A program made the translations under genes and the position numbers. The notes under the pieces were generated by a model that worked only from the letters and a program-made list of their open reading frames with translations, searched no databases and had not been told where the DNA came from. 30,101 bases of DNA from UBA11612 sp963976395 (GTDB lineage Bacteria > Pseudomonadota > Alphaproteobacteria > Rhodospirillales > Rhodospirillaceae): the NCBI GenBank assembly GCA_963976395.1, contig CAXBLG010000038.1, positions 1 to 30,101 on the forward strand, read 5' to 3'. Positions 9,020-17,139 of this stretch are shown in pieces (within the stretch, counting starts at the first letter, position 1; each line of letters opens with the position of its first letter).

Positions 9020-10149
9020 TTAATAGGATCCTCAGCGATAATGGGAAGCATCACGCGAAAAGTTGTCCGCGAGCCCTGGCTATCAAATTCTATAACGCCG
9101 CCGTGGTCGCTTATGATTTTAGCTACAAGCGCTAGCCCAAGACCGCTTCCTTTAGGTTTAGTCGTGACAAAGGGATCAAAAAGATAAGGCCATAAATCTT
9201 CCGGAATGCCGGATCCGTTGTCCTGAACGGTTACGAGCAACGGCAATTGCACCCGTTCGCTTCTTCCCTGCATGGCCACACGAACGCCGGGTTGATAGGC
9301 GGTCGATAAAAGTATCTCCCCGCCTTCCGACGGCACGGCTTCAGCAGCATTTTTTACAAGGTTCAAAAATACCTGCACCAGTTGATCGCTGTTGCCGGCC
9401 ACCGGCGGCAACGACGGATCGTAGCGCTCGTTGAATTTAACCGACTTGGCAAAACCGTTTTCCGCAAGCCGCCGAACACGATCAAGCACAACGTGAATGT
9501 TAACCGGATGACGTTCCAGGGGCCGATCGTCGGAGAACACTTCCATCCGATTGACCAAAGCAACGATGCGGTCGGCTTCATCGCAAATAAGTTGGGTCAG
9601 AGCTCGATCGTCTTCGCTTGCATCCTGTCCGAGCAGCTGCGCCGCCCCTCGAATACCAGAGAGCGGATTTTTGACTTCGTGGGCGAGCATGGCGGCCATC
9701 GCAGTCACTGACCGGGCAGAGTTCCGATGCTCCAGTTGCTGTCCGATCTTTTGCGCGCGGGTTTGCTCTAACAACGAGATTACCACCCACCCGTCTGTGT
9801 CGACCATAGGGGAGACGTGTACGGTCATCGTGCGTGTGCCGGTTTTCGGTGTATCGAGCACAACACCATAAGCCGAGGTTGGCGCACCATTTTCAACAGC
9901 CTGATCGACCAATGAGGAAATTGGCGATTGCGGCGGAAGAATATCGGTGATCGGTTCGCCGGTCAGTGTGGTCGCACTGGATTGGAAAAGTTGTTCGGCG
10001 GCGGCGTTGGCGTAACGGATGGCCAGAGTGTTATCGACCACCAGCGTCGCGCCCGGCAGAGCGCCGAGCACTGCCTCGGCGGACAACTCGCCTGCTTTAC
10101 CGTTGTGATTATTTCCGCTGGGGTGAAACTGGCGTACCGGCACGGACAT
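9016..10149 (-). CDS. ntrB: Nitrogen regulation sensor histidine kinase NtrB
   Basis: 377 residues with no membrane segment, as expected for the cytosolic PII-controlled kinase/phosphatase NtrB. A PAS domain spans about 22-130 (ATLVVDNTLAIRYANAAAEQ). HisKA carries H157 in AMLAHEVKNPLSGIRGAAQL. The ATPase domain has the N-box QVFLNLVKNAAEAV, the G1 box VQDNGSGIP, the F-box region YLFDPFVTTKPKG and the G2 box GSGLGLALV. It acts on the overlapping NtrC. The ATG overlaps the dusB stop in a TAATG (1 bp), so dusB, ntrB and ntrC are expected on one mRNA, as in the classical nifR3-ntrBC operon. Confidence 0.96.
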   Translation of the reverse strand: MSVPVRQFHPSGNNHNGKAGELSAEAVLGALPGATLVVDNTLAIRYANAAAEQLFQSSATTLTGEPITDILPPQSPISSLVDQAVENGAPTSAYGVVLDTPKTGTRTMTVHVSPMVDTDGWVVISLLEQTRAQKIGQQLEHRNSARSVTAMAAMLAHEVKNPLSGIRGAAQLLGQDASEDDRALTQLICDEADRIVALVNRMEVFSDDRPLERHPVNIHVVLDRVRRLAENGFAKSVKFNERYDPSLPPVAGNSDQLVQVFLNLVKNAAEAVPSEGGEILLSTAYQPGVRVAMQGRSERVQLPLLVTVQDNGSGIPEDLWPYLFDPFVTTKPKGSGLGLALVAKIISDHGGVIEFDSQGSRTTFRVMLPIIAEDPIK

Positions 10150-11189
10150 TAAGCGGCAACCCTGACTTCATCGCTAGAGAGATCAGAGTTTGTGTCGGAG
10201 AAGTCTCCGGCGAACAAACGATGAATGCTGTCCCGGACCTGAGCCGTATTTGTTTCCCGGTTCACGGCGGCCCTGAATGCGTTGGCGCCGTGCAAGCCGG
10301 ATGCGGACCACGCAAGATGCTTGCGCGCGATACGCACTCCTTGATGTTCACCATAATGGGTCAATAGAGCGTCGTAGTGTTCCAGGGTCAGTGCACAGCG
10401 TACTTCGGGCGGCGGGTCGGCCAAGCGCTCTCCGGTATCCAAGAAATGCTGAACATGGGTTGGAAACCAGGGCTTGCCGTAAGCTCCCCGGCCGACCATC
10501 ACGCCATCGGCACCGGACTGACGCAAGAGTTCAACTGCATCGTCGAACGTGATGACGTCTCCGTTGCCGACCACGGGAACAGAGACAGCCTCTTTCACTT
10601 TGCGGATAAAGGCCCAATCTGCACTACCTTTATAAAGCTGCTGCCGCGTGCGGCCATGGATAGTGATGAGCTGCACGCCGGCGTCTTCGGCCTTTTTCGC
10701 AAGCGACGGCGCATTGAGATTTTCGTGATCCCACCCCATGCGCATCTTTAACGTAACGGGTATTTTCACCGCGTTCACAGTGGCTTCAATTATGCGAACG
10801 GCGTTGTCTTCGTCGCGCATAAGGGCGGAGCCGCCATAGGTTTTGACGATTTTTTTGACCGGGCAGCCCATATTGATGTCGATGATAGCCGCACCACTGT
10901 CTTCGTTTATGCGAGCCGCTTCGGCCATAACCTCGGGGTCGCATCCGGCCAGTTGGACGGCGAGCGGTTCCTCATCACTATAGTCGGCACTGGATCTGCG
11001 GCTTTTGCCCCCTGCATGTTTGTGGGCATGGACTGTCTGCTGGCTGGCGAGCATTTCAGAAAAGACGAGCGGGCACCCTGCCCGACTGACGAGGCGCCGG
11101 AACGGTCTGTCGCTAACCCCTGACATGGGCGCGAGAAACACGTTTCCCGCCACGCTGACCGGGCCGATCTGAATCTGGACCTTGCTCAT
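10149..11189 (-). CDS. dusB: tRNA-dihydrouridine synthase (DusB/NifR3)
   Basis: 346 residues from the preferred ATG at 11189; an in-frame GTG at 11207 would add six residues but has no ribosome-binding sequence in front of it. This FMN-dependent TIM-barrel enzyme reduces uridine to dihydrouridine in the tRNA D-loop. Visible hallmarks are the FMN-site APMSGVSDRPFR (20-31), the catalytic cysteine C109 in INMGCPVKKI, TLKMRMGW, ITIHGRTRQQLY, VGNGDV and MVGRGAYGKPW. In alphaproteobacteria the gene is classically called nifR3 and leads the ntrBC operon; the same arrangement is seen here. It diverges from ispDF across about 190 bp that must hold both promoters. Confidence 0.96.
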   Translation of the reverse strand: MSKVQIQIGPVSVAGNVFLAPMSGVSDRPFRRLVSRAGCPLVFSEMLASQQTVHAHKHAGGKSRRSSADYSDEEPLAVQLAGCDPEVMAEAARINEDSGAAIIDINMGCPVKKIVKTYGGSALMRDEDNAVRIIEATVNAVKIPVTLKMRMGWDHENLNAPSLAKKAEDAGVQLITIHGRTRQQLYKGSADWAFIRKVKEAVSVPVVGNGDVITFDDAVELLRQSGADGVMVGRGAYGKPWFPTHVQHFLDTGERLADPPPEVRCALTLEHYDALLTHYGEHQGVRIARKHLAWSASGLHGANAFRAAVNRETNTAQVRDSIHRLFAGDFSDTNSDLSSDEVRVAA

Positions 11190-11369
11190 CTGTTGCTCTA
11201 ACGACACTGTCTAAAGATTAGGCATTTGCCCAGGAAACTGAAGCAAAATCAAGGGATATGAACCACAGCGGAGGCCGACCGTTTCATATTCGCAACATAT
11301 TGGACCAAAACGGAAATTGCACCAAATCGCGGGTATCCTTACTGTGCGCTGCCGCATCCCCCCTAGATG

Positions 11370-11374
11370 AAGGA
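11370..11374 (+). promoter_or_regulatory. Ribosome binding site that sets the ispDF start
   Basis: AAGGA sits 6 nt before the GTG at 11381. It supports this GTG over the much earlier in-frame ATG at 11258, which would add about 41 residues with no resemblance to IspD. Confidence 0.75.
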
Positions 11375-11380
11375 CTTCTT

Positions 11381-12514
11381 GTGACCCGTTGCGCCGTTCT
11401 TATTGTTGCCGCTGGCCGTGGGCAACGATTCGGAGGATCCCAGCCCAAGCAATATGCTCCCCTCAAGGGCGAGCCGCTGCTGCGCCGCACCCTACGTGCA
11501 TTCACCAGCCATCCTCAGATTTGCAAGGTAATGGTGGCTATTCATCCCGACGATTCGGCGATTTTCGCCGAAACGGTAGGAGAACTCGACGTTCAGTCTG
11601 TTCCCGGAGGAGCAACTCGTCAGGAGTCCGTTCTCAGGGGATTGGATGCTCTGGCCGAAGACACGCCTGACTTAGTGCTGATTCATGATGGGGCAAGACC
11701 TATGGTTTCAGCCCCTCTTATCGATGCGGTGATTGCGGGATTGGTGAAAGCAGATGGCGCGCTTCCGGTTGTTCCTATTGTCGATACTCTTAAAAAAGTT
11801 GATGGCGATCTAGTGGGTGCGACAGTGCCGCGAGATCAACTCGTTCGCGCACAAACACCGCAGGGTTTTCACTTTGCCGCTATTTTGGCCGCGCACCGCA
11901 CATATGCCGGGGACTCTCTCACCGATGATGCGGCGGTGATGGAACGAGCCGGGCTGCGTGTAATTACGGTTGCCGGCGATGATGCTAATGTAAAGGTTAC
12001 GACCATGGACGATCTTGCGCGCCTTACCGCAGCTTTATCCGAGACCCGTACCGGACAAGGATTCGATGTTCACAAATTCGGGCCAGGTGATCACGTCACC
12101 CTCTGCGGTGTGAAGGTGCCTCATGTAAACGGTCTTGAAGGACATTCTGATGCGGATGTCGCTTTGCACGCTGCGACCGATGCGATCCTCGGCGCGATTG
12201 GCGCCGGCGATATCGGTCAACATTTTCCGCCCAGCGATGAGAAATGGCGCGGCGCAGCGTCGGACAAATTTATCCAACACGCTTATAGCTTGCTGACTCA
12301 GCGTGGCGGCGCGCTTGTGCATCTTGATGTTACGATCATCTGTGAGCGACCAAAAATTGGTCCCCGCCGCGAGGCCATGGTTGAGTCTATAGCGCGTATT
12401 CTTGGAGTAGATACCGGGCGCATCAGCGTGAAAGCAACTACCACCGAAGGCCTTGGGTTTACGGGCCGGGGCGAAGGTATTGCGGCTCAGGCGGTCGTGA
12501 CGATTAGGGTTTAG
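11381..12514 (+). CDS. ispDF: Bifunctional IspD/IspF (MEP cytidylyltransferase / MEcPP synthase)
   Basis: 377 residues from a GTG start with a well-placed AAGGA. The N-terminal IspD half (about 1-218) has the nucleotide-binding LIVAAGRGQRFGGSQPKQY (8-26), IHDGARPMV (101-109) and the Lys-containing NVKVTTMDD (203-211). It transfers CMP to 2-C-methyl-D-erythritol 4-phosphate. The C-terminal IspF half (from about 222) has the metal ligands D229 and H231 (GFDVHKF) and H263 (ALHAATDA), plus the KATTTEGLGFTGRGEGIAA block. It cyclises CDP-ME 2-phosphate to MEcPP. The fusion is common in Alphaproteobacteria and Campylobacterota. The gene makes isoprenoid precursors in the cytosol. Confidence 0.97.
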   Translation: MTRCAVLIVAAGRGQRFGGSQPKQYAPLKGEPLLRRTLRAFTSHPQICKVMVAIHPDDSAIFAETVGELDVQSVPGGATRQESVLRGLDALAEDTPDLVLIHDGARPMVSAPLIDAVIAGLVKADGALPVVPIVDTLKKVDGDLVGATVPRDQLVRAQTPQGFHFAAILAAHRTYAGDSLTDDAAVMERAGLRVITVAGDDANVKVTTMDDLARLTAALSETRTGQGFDVHKFGPGDHVTLCGVKVPHVNGLEGHSDADVALHAATDAILGAIGAGDIGQHFPPSDEKWRGAASDKFIQHAYSLLTQRGGALVHLDVTIICERPKIGPRREAMVESIARILGVDTGRISVKATTTEGLGFTGRGEGIAAQAVVTIRV

Positions 12515-12600
12515 TCTGACCCGAACGATCCGGTTTTTTTGATGTCAATGACTTGACGATTAGATTCGATGCTGGTCTGGCTTGCGGCTTGGCCCGATAT

Positions 12601-12605
12601 AAGGA
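12601..12605 (+). promoter_or_regulatory. Ribosome binding site for the PhnA-type gene
   Basis: AAGGA lies 7 nt before the ATG at 12613. It selects that start over an in-frame TTG at 12553. Confidence 0.6.
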
Positions 12606-12612
12606 TTTGTTG

Positions 12613-12927
12613 ATGTCTGATGATGATGATTACGTTTACGACGAGGAAAGCGGTGAATGGATTCCGGCCGGCGAGATGCGTGCAAAACAGGCCGCTGCGG
12701 CCAAAGCCGACGAGGTGGTGGTGCGTGATTCTGTTGGAAACGTTCTTGCCAACGGAGACCAAGTAATGCTGATCAAGGATCTCGATGTCAAAGGCGCGGG
12801 ACAGACCCTGCGTCGCGGTACCCTCATCAAATCGATCTCCCTGACAGGTGATTCGCAAGAGATTGACTGCCGCTACGACGGCATTAAGGGTCTCGTCCTA
12901 CGCGCCGAATTCGTGAAGAAGCGGTAA
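12613..12927 (+). CDS. PhnA-type protein (C-terminal domain form)
   Basis: 104 residues. From about residue 34 to the end it follows the E. coli PhnA pattern closely: VVVRDSVGNVLANGDQV, LIKDLDVKGAGQTLRRGT, the IDC motif and the terminal LRAEFVKKR. This domain is a small SH3-like beta barrel. Despite the name, PhnA-type proteins have no shown role in C-P bond cleavage and their function is unclear. The N-terminal zinc ribbon of E. coli PhnA is not there: the first 33 residues are acidic then Ala/Lys-rich and contain no cysteine; the only Cys is C86. It follows ispDF by 98 bp on the same strand. A run of seven T at about 12535-12541 could weakly terminate ispDF ahead of it. Confidence 0.85.
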   Translation: MSDDDDYVYDEESGEWIPAGEMRAKQAAAAKADEVVVRDSVGNVLANGDQVMLIKDLDVKGAGQTLRRGTLIKSISLTGDSQEIDCRYDGIKGLVLRAEFVKKR

Positions 12928-13007
12928 CACGCTGTGAACCTGCTTCGTATGTTCTATCTGCTGATCGCTGACAGCGTGAAGGATTACGGTATTCAGCAGG
13001 TCGAAGA

Positions 13008-13028
13008 ACACGGGCCGTCTGCCCGTGT
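13008..13028. terminator. Perfect hairpin between convergent genes, possible terminator
   Basis: ACACGGGC (13008-13015), a 5-nt loop, then GCCCGTGT (13021-13028) form a perfect 8-bp GC-rich stem. It lies between the plus-strand PhnA-type gene and the minus-strand antiporter, 14 nt beyond the antiporter stop. Position suggests a terminator, but neither strand has a real T tract after the stem (only a short TCTTC on the minus strand). Confidence 0.4.
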
Positions 13029-13041
13029 GCCGGATTAAGAC

Positions 13042-14667
13042 TCAAGAAGCTTTAAGCTCTGCCGCGGACATCAACGCACCGATGTTCTCGTCCACACTGG
13101 CGGCGAGCCCAACCCCGGCCTCGGCGTACATGTTGAAGGCTTTATCGGCACCTGCGGCGCGTAGACTCACAGCGTGGTCGGGGAACTTCGCAAGTGCGCC
13201 GATAAATCCGGTGAAGTCTCCGCTCTTAATTTGCTGCACAGCGTAAATGTTGGCGCGGTGTTCGGGCATCGCCAGAAGAACTACCTTCAAGTTTCGTGAA
13301 ACGCGGTGCACCCGTTCCCAAAAATCGGAATCCGCAGCATCACCAAGGATGACATTTCGTCCCTCCTCCTGATGTTTGCGGACCTTTTCGGCGTTGCTTT
13401 CAATGCCGATGACGACGCTGCCGTAACGCTCGCGCAGGTAGTCGTAAGCGCCGGTGCCCACGCGGCCCATTCCGAATACAGCGATGGTGGCATTACCGAG
13501 AGCTAAAGGCTGATCATCGGGATGATGTTCGGTCCGCTCGAACTTGCGCAGGATATAATGCAAACGCGTATATATTTTATACGGCACGGCGTTTGTGGGC
13601 GCGGACAATAAGTAAGAAATCGAAAGCGCGATGGCGATCACCACCACCCAGTCGTTGCTGATCCAACCGTTACTGACAGCCACGACGCTAACGATCAGGC
13701 CAAATTCGCTATAGGTTGCGAGGTTCAAGGATGCCAGCAACGCCGAGCGCGCACGAAGTTTGAAGCGTGTCAGCAATACGAAGAACAAGGCCGACTTGGC
13801 CGGAACCAGCAGCACAAAAATCATTGCGACGGCAAGGTGAGCAAATGTCGGGGTTCCAGACAAACCGATATCGAGAAAGAATGCGACCAGCAGAATTTCC
13901 TTGAAGCCGAATATAGAATTGGCCACTTCGGCGGCGCGCTTATGTGATGCCATCATTGCGCCGAATACCAGCGCTCCGAGATCAGGCTTCAAGCCCACCA
14001 ATTCAAACGTACCTGCCCCCAGGACTACGGCCGCGAACAAACCAAACAATGGCACCAACTCGCCGTGTCCCACCCGGTCCAGCAGGCTGCCGAGAATTGG
14101 TTTGAGAAAGATCAATCCGAAGAGCGCAAACGCCCACGGTGATGGAATTTGCACCGCCGCCATGGTCAGAAAAATGACGGCAAAAATATCCTGGATGATG
14201 AGGATGCCAATAGCCGAACGTCCGTGCAGGGTACTCATTTCACCGCGCCCTTCCAGAACCTTTACCGTAAAAACGGTGCTGGAAAAACTCAGGGCGAAAG
14301 CGAGCATCAATGCACCTTGCCAATCCAACGCGGTGAACAGGCCGACTTCAGCATTTGCAAGGACCAGCATAACTGCGGTTAAAGCCGCTGTTGTCACTAC
14401 TGTATGAATCGACGTCCCCACCCATACTTCAGGACGGACAAGGGTCGTGATCTTCAGCTTCAAGCCAATGGTGAACAACAGCAGAACTACGCCAGCGTCC
14501 GCGATTTCTTTAATGGCGGGATCGGGCACGACCCCTAAGGCACTGAGGGTAAACCCAGCGAGTAGAAAACCGGCCAAGGGTGGAAGGCCAAGCAGCCGCG
14601 CGATGAATCCTAATCCAAAAGCCAAAGCAATCGAGATCGGCACAGTTGGGAAGGCGGCGGCATCCAT
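13042..14667 (-). CDS. CPA2-family cation:proton antiporter with RCK (TrkA-N) domain
   Basis: 541 residues from the ATG at 14667; a TTG two codons earlier (14673) has an AGGA at better spacing and may be the true start. Residues up to about 365 form some 11-12 membrane segments of the Na+/H+ exchanger fold, with the CPA2 pattern GLLPPLAGFLLAG near the start, FSSTVFTVKVLEGRG in the middle and an intramembrane aspartate in IIQDIFAV (about 162). A linker leads to a cytosolic Rossmann RCK domain starting at VFGMGRVGTGAY (about 399-410), which in KefB/KefC/YbaL relatives binds NAD(H) or nucleotide to gate K+/H+ exchange. No C-terminal TrkA-C lobe is evident. It appears to be a single-gene unit, convergent with the PhnA-type gene. 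Confidence 0.88.
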   Translation of the reverse strand: MDAAAFPTVPISIALAFGLGFIARLLGLPPLAGFLLAGFTLSALGVVPDPAIKEIADAGVVLLLFTIGLKLKITTLVRPEVWVGTSIHTVVTTAALTAVMLVLANAEVGLFTALDWQGALMLAFALSFSSTVFTVKVLEGRGEMSTLHGRSAIGILIIQDIFAVIFLTMAAVQIPSPWAFALFGLIFLKPILGSLLDRVGHGELVPLFGLFAAVVLGAGTFELVGLKPDLGALVFGAMMASHKRAAEVANSIFGFKEILLVAFFLDIGLSGTPTFAHLAVAMIFVLLVPAKSALFFVLLTRFKLRARSALLASLNLATYSEFGLIVSVVAVSNGWISNDWVVVIAIALSISYLLSAPTNAVPYKIYTRLHYILRKFERTEHHPDDQPLALGNATIAVFGMGRVGTGAYDYLRERYGSVVIGIESNAEKVRKHQEEGRNVILGDAADSDFWERVHRVSRNLKVVLLAMPEHRANIYAVQQIKSGDFTGFIGALAKFPDHAVSLRAAGADKAFNMYAEAGVGLAASVDENIGALMSAAELKAS

Positions 14668-14756
14668 AGGCAAAGATATTCCTGAAGCGACTGTCCCTTA
14701 GTATGTACCGCCTAACAGTGGATAGGGGAAGCACGTGGAGAGTGCTATGCGGCGGA

Positions 14757-15470
14757 TCAGGCTATTCGGCAGCCTATAAAATTCAGCCTGTGCCATTTGT
14801 CAGGGACAACGGTGACGCGAAAACCAGCCTTCGTGAGCACATCGGTCCATTCGGTCCGACTAAACAACCCCATTTCATGACGTTCCTGAGAGACACGAGT
14901 TTCGCCGTGACCTTCGCGCGTAACAACTGTGTAGTCGGTGATGAAGGTACAGTCGGTTGGATCCGGATCCCACGACCATTCAAGATATCTCAAGCTGCGT
15001 TCCGCGTTGTCTGAACCACCGTGTTGGGACTCTGTCTTGAAAGATTCACGAGTGCAATCAGGTGAGAAGATCGCTACCCCGCCGGGCGCACAATGGAAAA
15101 AAGCGGTTGTGACGACGGCCGTTAAATCCGTGAGAGACGTCATGTACATGACGGCATCGTGCACGAATACGCCGTCGAACGTACGATCTAGTTGAATTGC
15201 GCGCATGTCACCCTCTACGTGGGCGCACTCCGGATTGAGTTTGCGGCTGATTTCCAACATTTCCGGCGAGAGATCGGAAAGCGTCAAATCTATATCGTGT
15301 TTGAGATGAGAAGCCGTGTTACCTCCCCCCGATCCAAGTTCAAGCAGCGAGCGCGGCGGGTGCGTGCTGTACTGCCTAAATAGGTTCAGAAAGAACTCCG
15401 CCTCCTCCGCGTAGTCTTCCGGTGGTGACAGCAAGGGCCACCATTTCGCTAAATCGCCGTAAAGCCTCAT
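14757..15470 (-). CDS. Class I SAM-dependent methyltransferase
   Basis: 237 residues. Motif I is LLELGSGGGNTASHL (about 42-56), followed by the acidic post-motif LTLSDLSPEML and the motif IV region FDGVFVHDAVMYM. These place it in the Rossmann-fold methyltransferase group (Methyltransf_25/11 type). The C-terminal part includes HEMGLFSRTEWTDVLTKAGF, the usual beta6-beta7 region of small-molecule methyltransferases. The substrate is unknown. It begins 9 bp after the cutA stop on the same strand, so the two are probably cotranscribed. Nothing in the neighbourhood points to a particular pathway. Confidence 0.82.
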   Translation of the reverse strand: MRLYGDLAKWWPLLSPPEDYAEEAEFFLNLFRQYSTHPPRSLLELGSGGGNTASHLKHDIDLTLSDLSPEMLEISRKLNPECAHVEGDMRAIQLDRTFDGVFVHDAVMYMTSLTDLTAVVTTAFFHCAPGGVAIFSPDCTRESFKTESQHGGSDNAERSLRYLEWSWDPDPTDCTFITDYTVVTREGHGETRVSQERHEMGLFSRTEWTDVLTKAGFRVTVVPDKWHRLNFIGCRIA

Positions 15471-15479
15471 GAGCGGTCT

Positions 15480-15812
15480 TTAGTTTGCCGTTTCGTCGTC
15501 AACCCATGCGAGATAGTTGGCCAAGCCCAGGGTCATTTCATAGGCGACGGCACAAGGGGCTTCATTGCTATGCAGTTCTTCAATGCGTTCAAGAGCAGAA
15601 TGGGCCAAATCGAAGCGGGTCTTGGCGATTAGAACCGCCTCTTTGGCCTCTTCTATTTTACCTTCCCACCGGTAAATGGACGTAACGCCGTCCATAATAT
15701 TGACGCAAGCGGCCAATTTCTCTTCTACCAGTGTTCGGCCGATAAACCGCGCCTCATCCGCCGAAACGGCGGTAACGTAGATCATACAATGACTTGCAGT
15801 GGATACGCTCAT
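15480..15812 (-). CDS. cutA: Divalent cation tolerance protein CutA
   Basis: 110 residues, the normal length for CutA, a trimeric ferredoxin-like protein related in fold to PII. Characteristic segments are IYVTAVSADEARFIGRTLVEE, KLAACVNIMDGVTSIYRWEG and KEAVLIAKTRFD. The C-terminal part (YEMTLGLANYLAWVDDET) matches the family's usual ending around a Trp in the subunit interface. The ATG at 15812 has a strong AAGGAG 7 nt upstream. CutA was linked to copper and other divalent metal tolerance in E. coli, but its molecular role is still not firmly known. It leads a two-gene unit with the methyltransferase. Confidence 0.95.
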   Translation of the reverse strand: MSVSTASHCMIYVTAVSADEARFIGRTLVEEKLAACVNIMDGVTSIYRWEGKIEEAKEAVLIAKTRFDLAHSALERIEELHSNEAPCAVAYEMTLGLANYLAWVDDETAN

Positions 15813-15967
15813 AGCTAGGCTCCTTCTTCCGTTAGCCCGCCTCTTACCTTACACTTATTGCCGAAACGATGGGTTTATGAAAAATTCACATCTTGGCGAA
15901 CATAGTGCCTGGTTCCAGCCGTGAGCTGGAAAAACAAAGACGCAAACGCCAAAGGATGAGGACGTTC

Positions 15968-16225
15968 ATGGACGGTGGTGATCGCACACACACCCGACCG
16001 TCACCTGCACAGCGCAGGTGGTTGGAACGTGGGCTGACTCAGCCCGGCGGTAAATTGCCCTTGTTCGATCTGGACGGGCGCAAGGTAAGTCCGCAAGTCG
16101 TTAAAAAATGTGTTGAATGCGGATGGGCCGAGCCCTGGTTCGCCAATCAAATCAAACCCGACTGGCTGGTGTGCAAACTGACCCCTGCGGGTCGTTCCAC
16201 TCTGGAGCAATCTAATCGCGAATAG
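15968..16225 (+). CDS. Conserved-looking small protein of unknown function
   Basis: 85 residues from the ATG at 15968, chosen because GAGG lies 6 nt upstream; the open frame extends back to a TTG at 15893 and includes another ATG at 15956. I do not recognise the family with confidence. The protein is basic and soluble with no signal peptide. It has an evenly spaced hydrophobic pattern (RRWLERGLTQPGGKLPLFD), a CVEC pair, and a WAEPWFANQIKPDW stretch rich in Trp and Pro before CKLTPAGRSTL. The LTPAGR ending resembles the last strand of winged-helix domains, so a DNA-binding role is possible but unproven. It faces a minus-strand hypothetical gene whose stop is 16 bp away. Confidence 0.6.
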   Translation: MDGGDRTHTRPSPAQRRWLERGLTQPGGKLPLFDLDGRKVSPQVVKKCVECGWAEPWFANQIKPDWLVCKLTPAGRSTLEQSNRE

Positions 16226-16240
16226 AGTGTTGGCCTTGGC

Positions 16241-16705
16241 TTAAGCCGTCAGTTCCAGAGTCTCACCTGGCCGGGCAAAGCCACCCGAAGCCGCAAAATA
16301 ATTCCGCGCATAACTGGACGACGCATCGCGAAATTCGCGGGCAGCCGATAGACTTTCGCTGTCGCCCGATACCGCACGATAGTAGTTGGCCGCATCGGCG
16401 CCCGACAGAAGCGCAGGTCCAGCGTCGGGCAGCTTGGTCGGCCGCGGCCTATTTTCAGATGCAGAGCTCTCACCCTGCACATTCTTGTCACCCCCGAGCG
16501 CTCGACCCAGGCCTTCCAGTGTTGAAGCGGTGATGAAAGAGCGAAACGTTACGCCGGGCTCACGGTCTTCTCTGGTATTCTGTCGCTGATCACGGCTGGC
16601 CGCATCGCGCTCGGTGACAGGCGCTATTGACGCCTGCGGCCTTGGCGGCGCTGGTGTTGGAGCCACAACCGGCTGCAGCGTGATTGAATCAAAACCGATA
16701 TACAT
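16241..16705 (-). CDS. Hypothetical protein, low-complexity
   Basis: 154 residues with no family I can recognise. It starts MYIGFDSITLQP, then has a Pro/Ala-rich stretch (about 13-30), a charged Arg/Asp/Gln-rich stretch (31-50), and a C-terminal half that looks helical and Ala/Ser/Tyr-rich (ADAANYYRAVSGDSES, SYARNYFAASGGFARPGE). There is no signal peptide, membrane segment or cysteine. Low complexity and lack of a neighbour in the same operon limit any inference. The long open frame and the GGAA just before the ATG support it as coding. The reverse frame is shorter and less protein-like. Confidence 0.55.
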   Translation of the reverse strand: MYIGFDSITLQPVVAPTPAPPRPQASIAPVTERDAASRDQRQNTREDREPGVTFRSFITASTLEGLGRALGGDKNVQGESSASENRPRPTKLPDAGPALLSGADAANYYRAVSGDSESLSAAREFRDASSSYARNYFAASGGFARPGETLELTA

Positions 16706-16931
16706 GGTTCCGGCTCAAGCCCCCTCGGCTTGCCAATCCAAAACGATTAACGATTTATAAAGGTATTCGACAGGGCCGACAAGAAATGCCGCAACTTTTG
16801 CGGGCGCCAGTAAGGGGGAGATGGATTTGTTCAGGTATAATTGTTAGTTAATTCAGTTGGTTATGTAGATATTCTCACCTGAACTATAAAGCGAAATCTC
16901 ATATTAGATTGTTGAAATTTGGTGCTGGAAA

Positions 16932-17008
<77 letters not shown>

Positions 17009-17139
17009 AACAAACCTCGGCGGGGGCAGATATTGGGGGGCCCCAGCCGGGAAGCGGCGCACTATAAGCGCCACTCTTAGGCAAAACAACCAAGTCTTTG
17101 GAATAAAAATAGCCGATTGAAAGTCGCTTTGGAGAGCGC

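Noticed and set aside
11208..11380. Possible NtrC/sigma-54 site in the dusB-ispDF divergent region
   Set aside because: No GG-N10-GC (-24/-12) element or GCAC-N5-GTGC pair could be found convincingly; only a weak GGCA-TT-TGCC dyad is present near dusB.
12517..12541. Partial dyad plus seven T after ispDF, considered as an intrinsic terminator
   Set aside because: The dyad pairs poorly (three to four bases), so the T run alone is not enough to call a terminator.
13901..14407. 168-residue plus-strand open frame inside the antiporter gene
   Set aside because: Antisense to a clear membrane protein; its Lys/Pro/Thr/Asn-rich composition is what the reverse of hydrophobic codons gives.
17056..17072. 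GGCGC / GCGCC inverted repeat after the merR-type gene, considered as its terminator
   Set aside because: The stem is only 5 bp and no T tract follows on the minus strand, so it is not supported as an intrinsic terminator.
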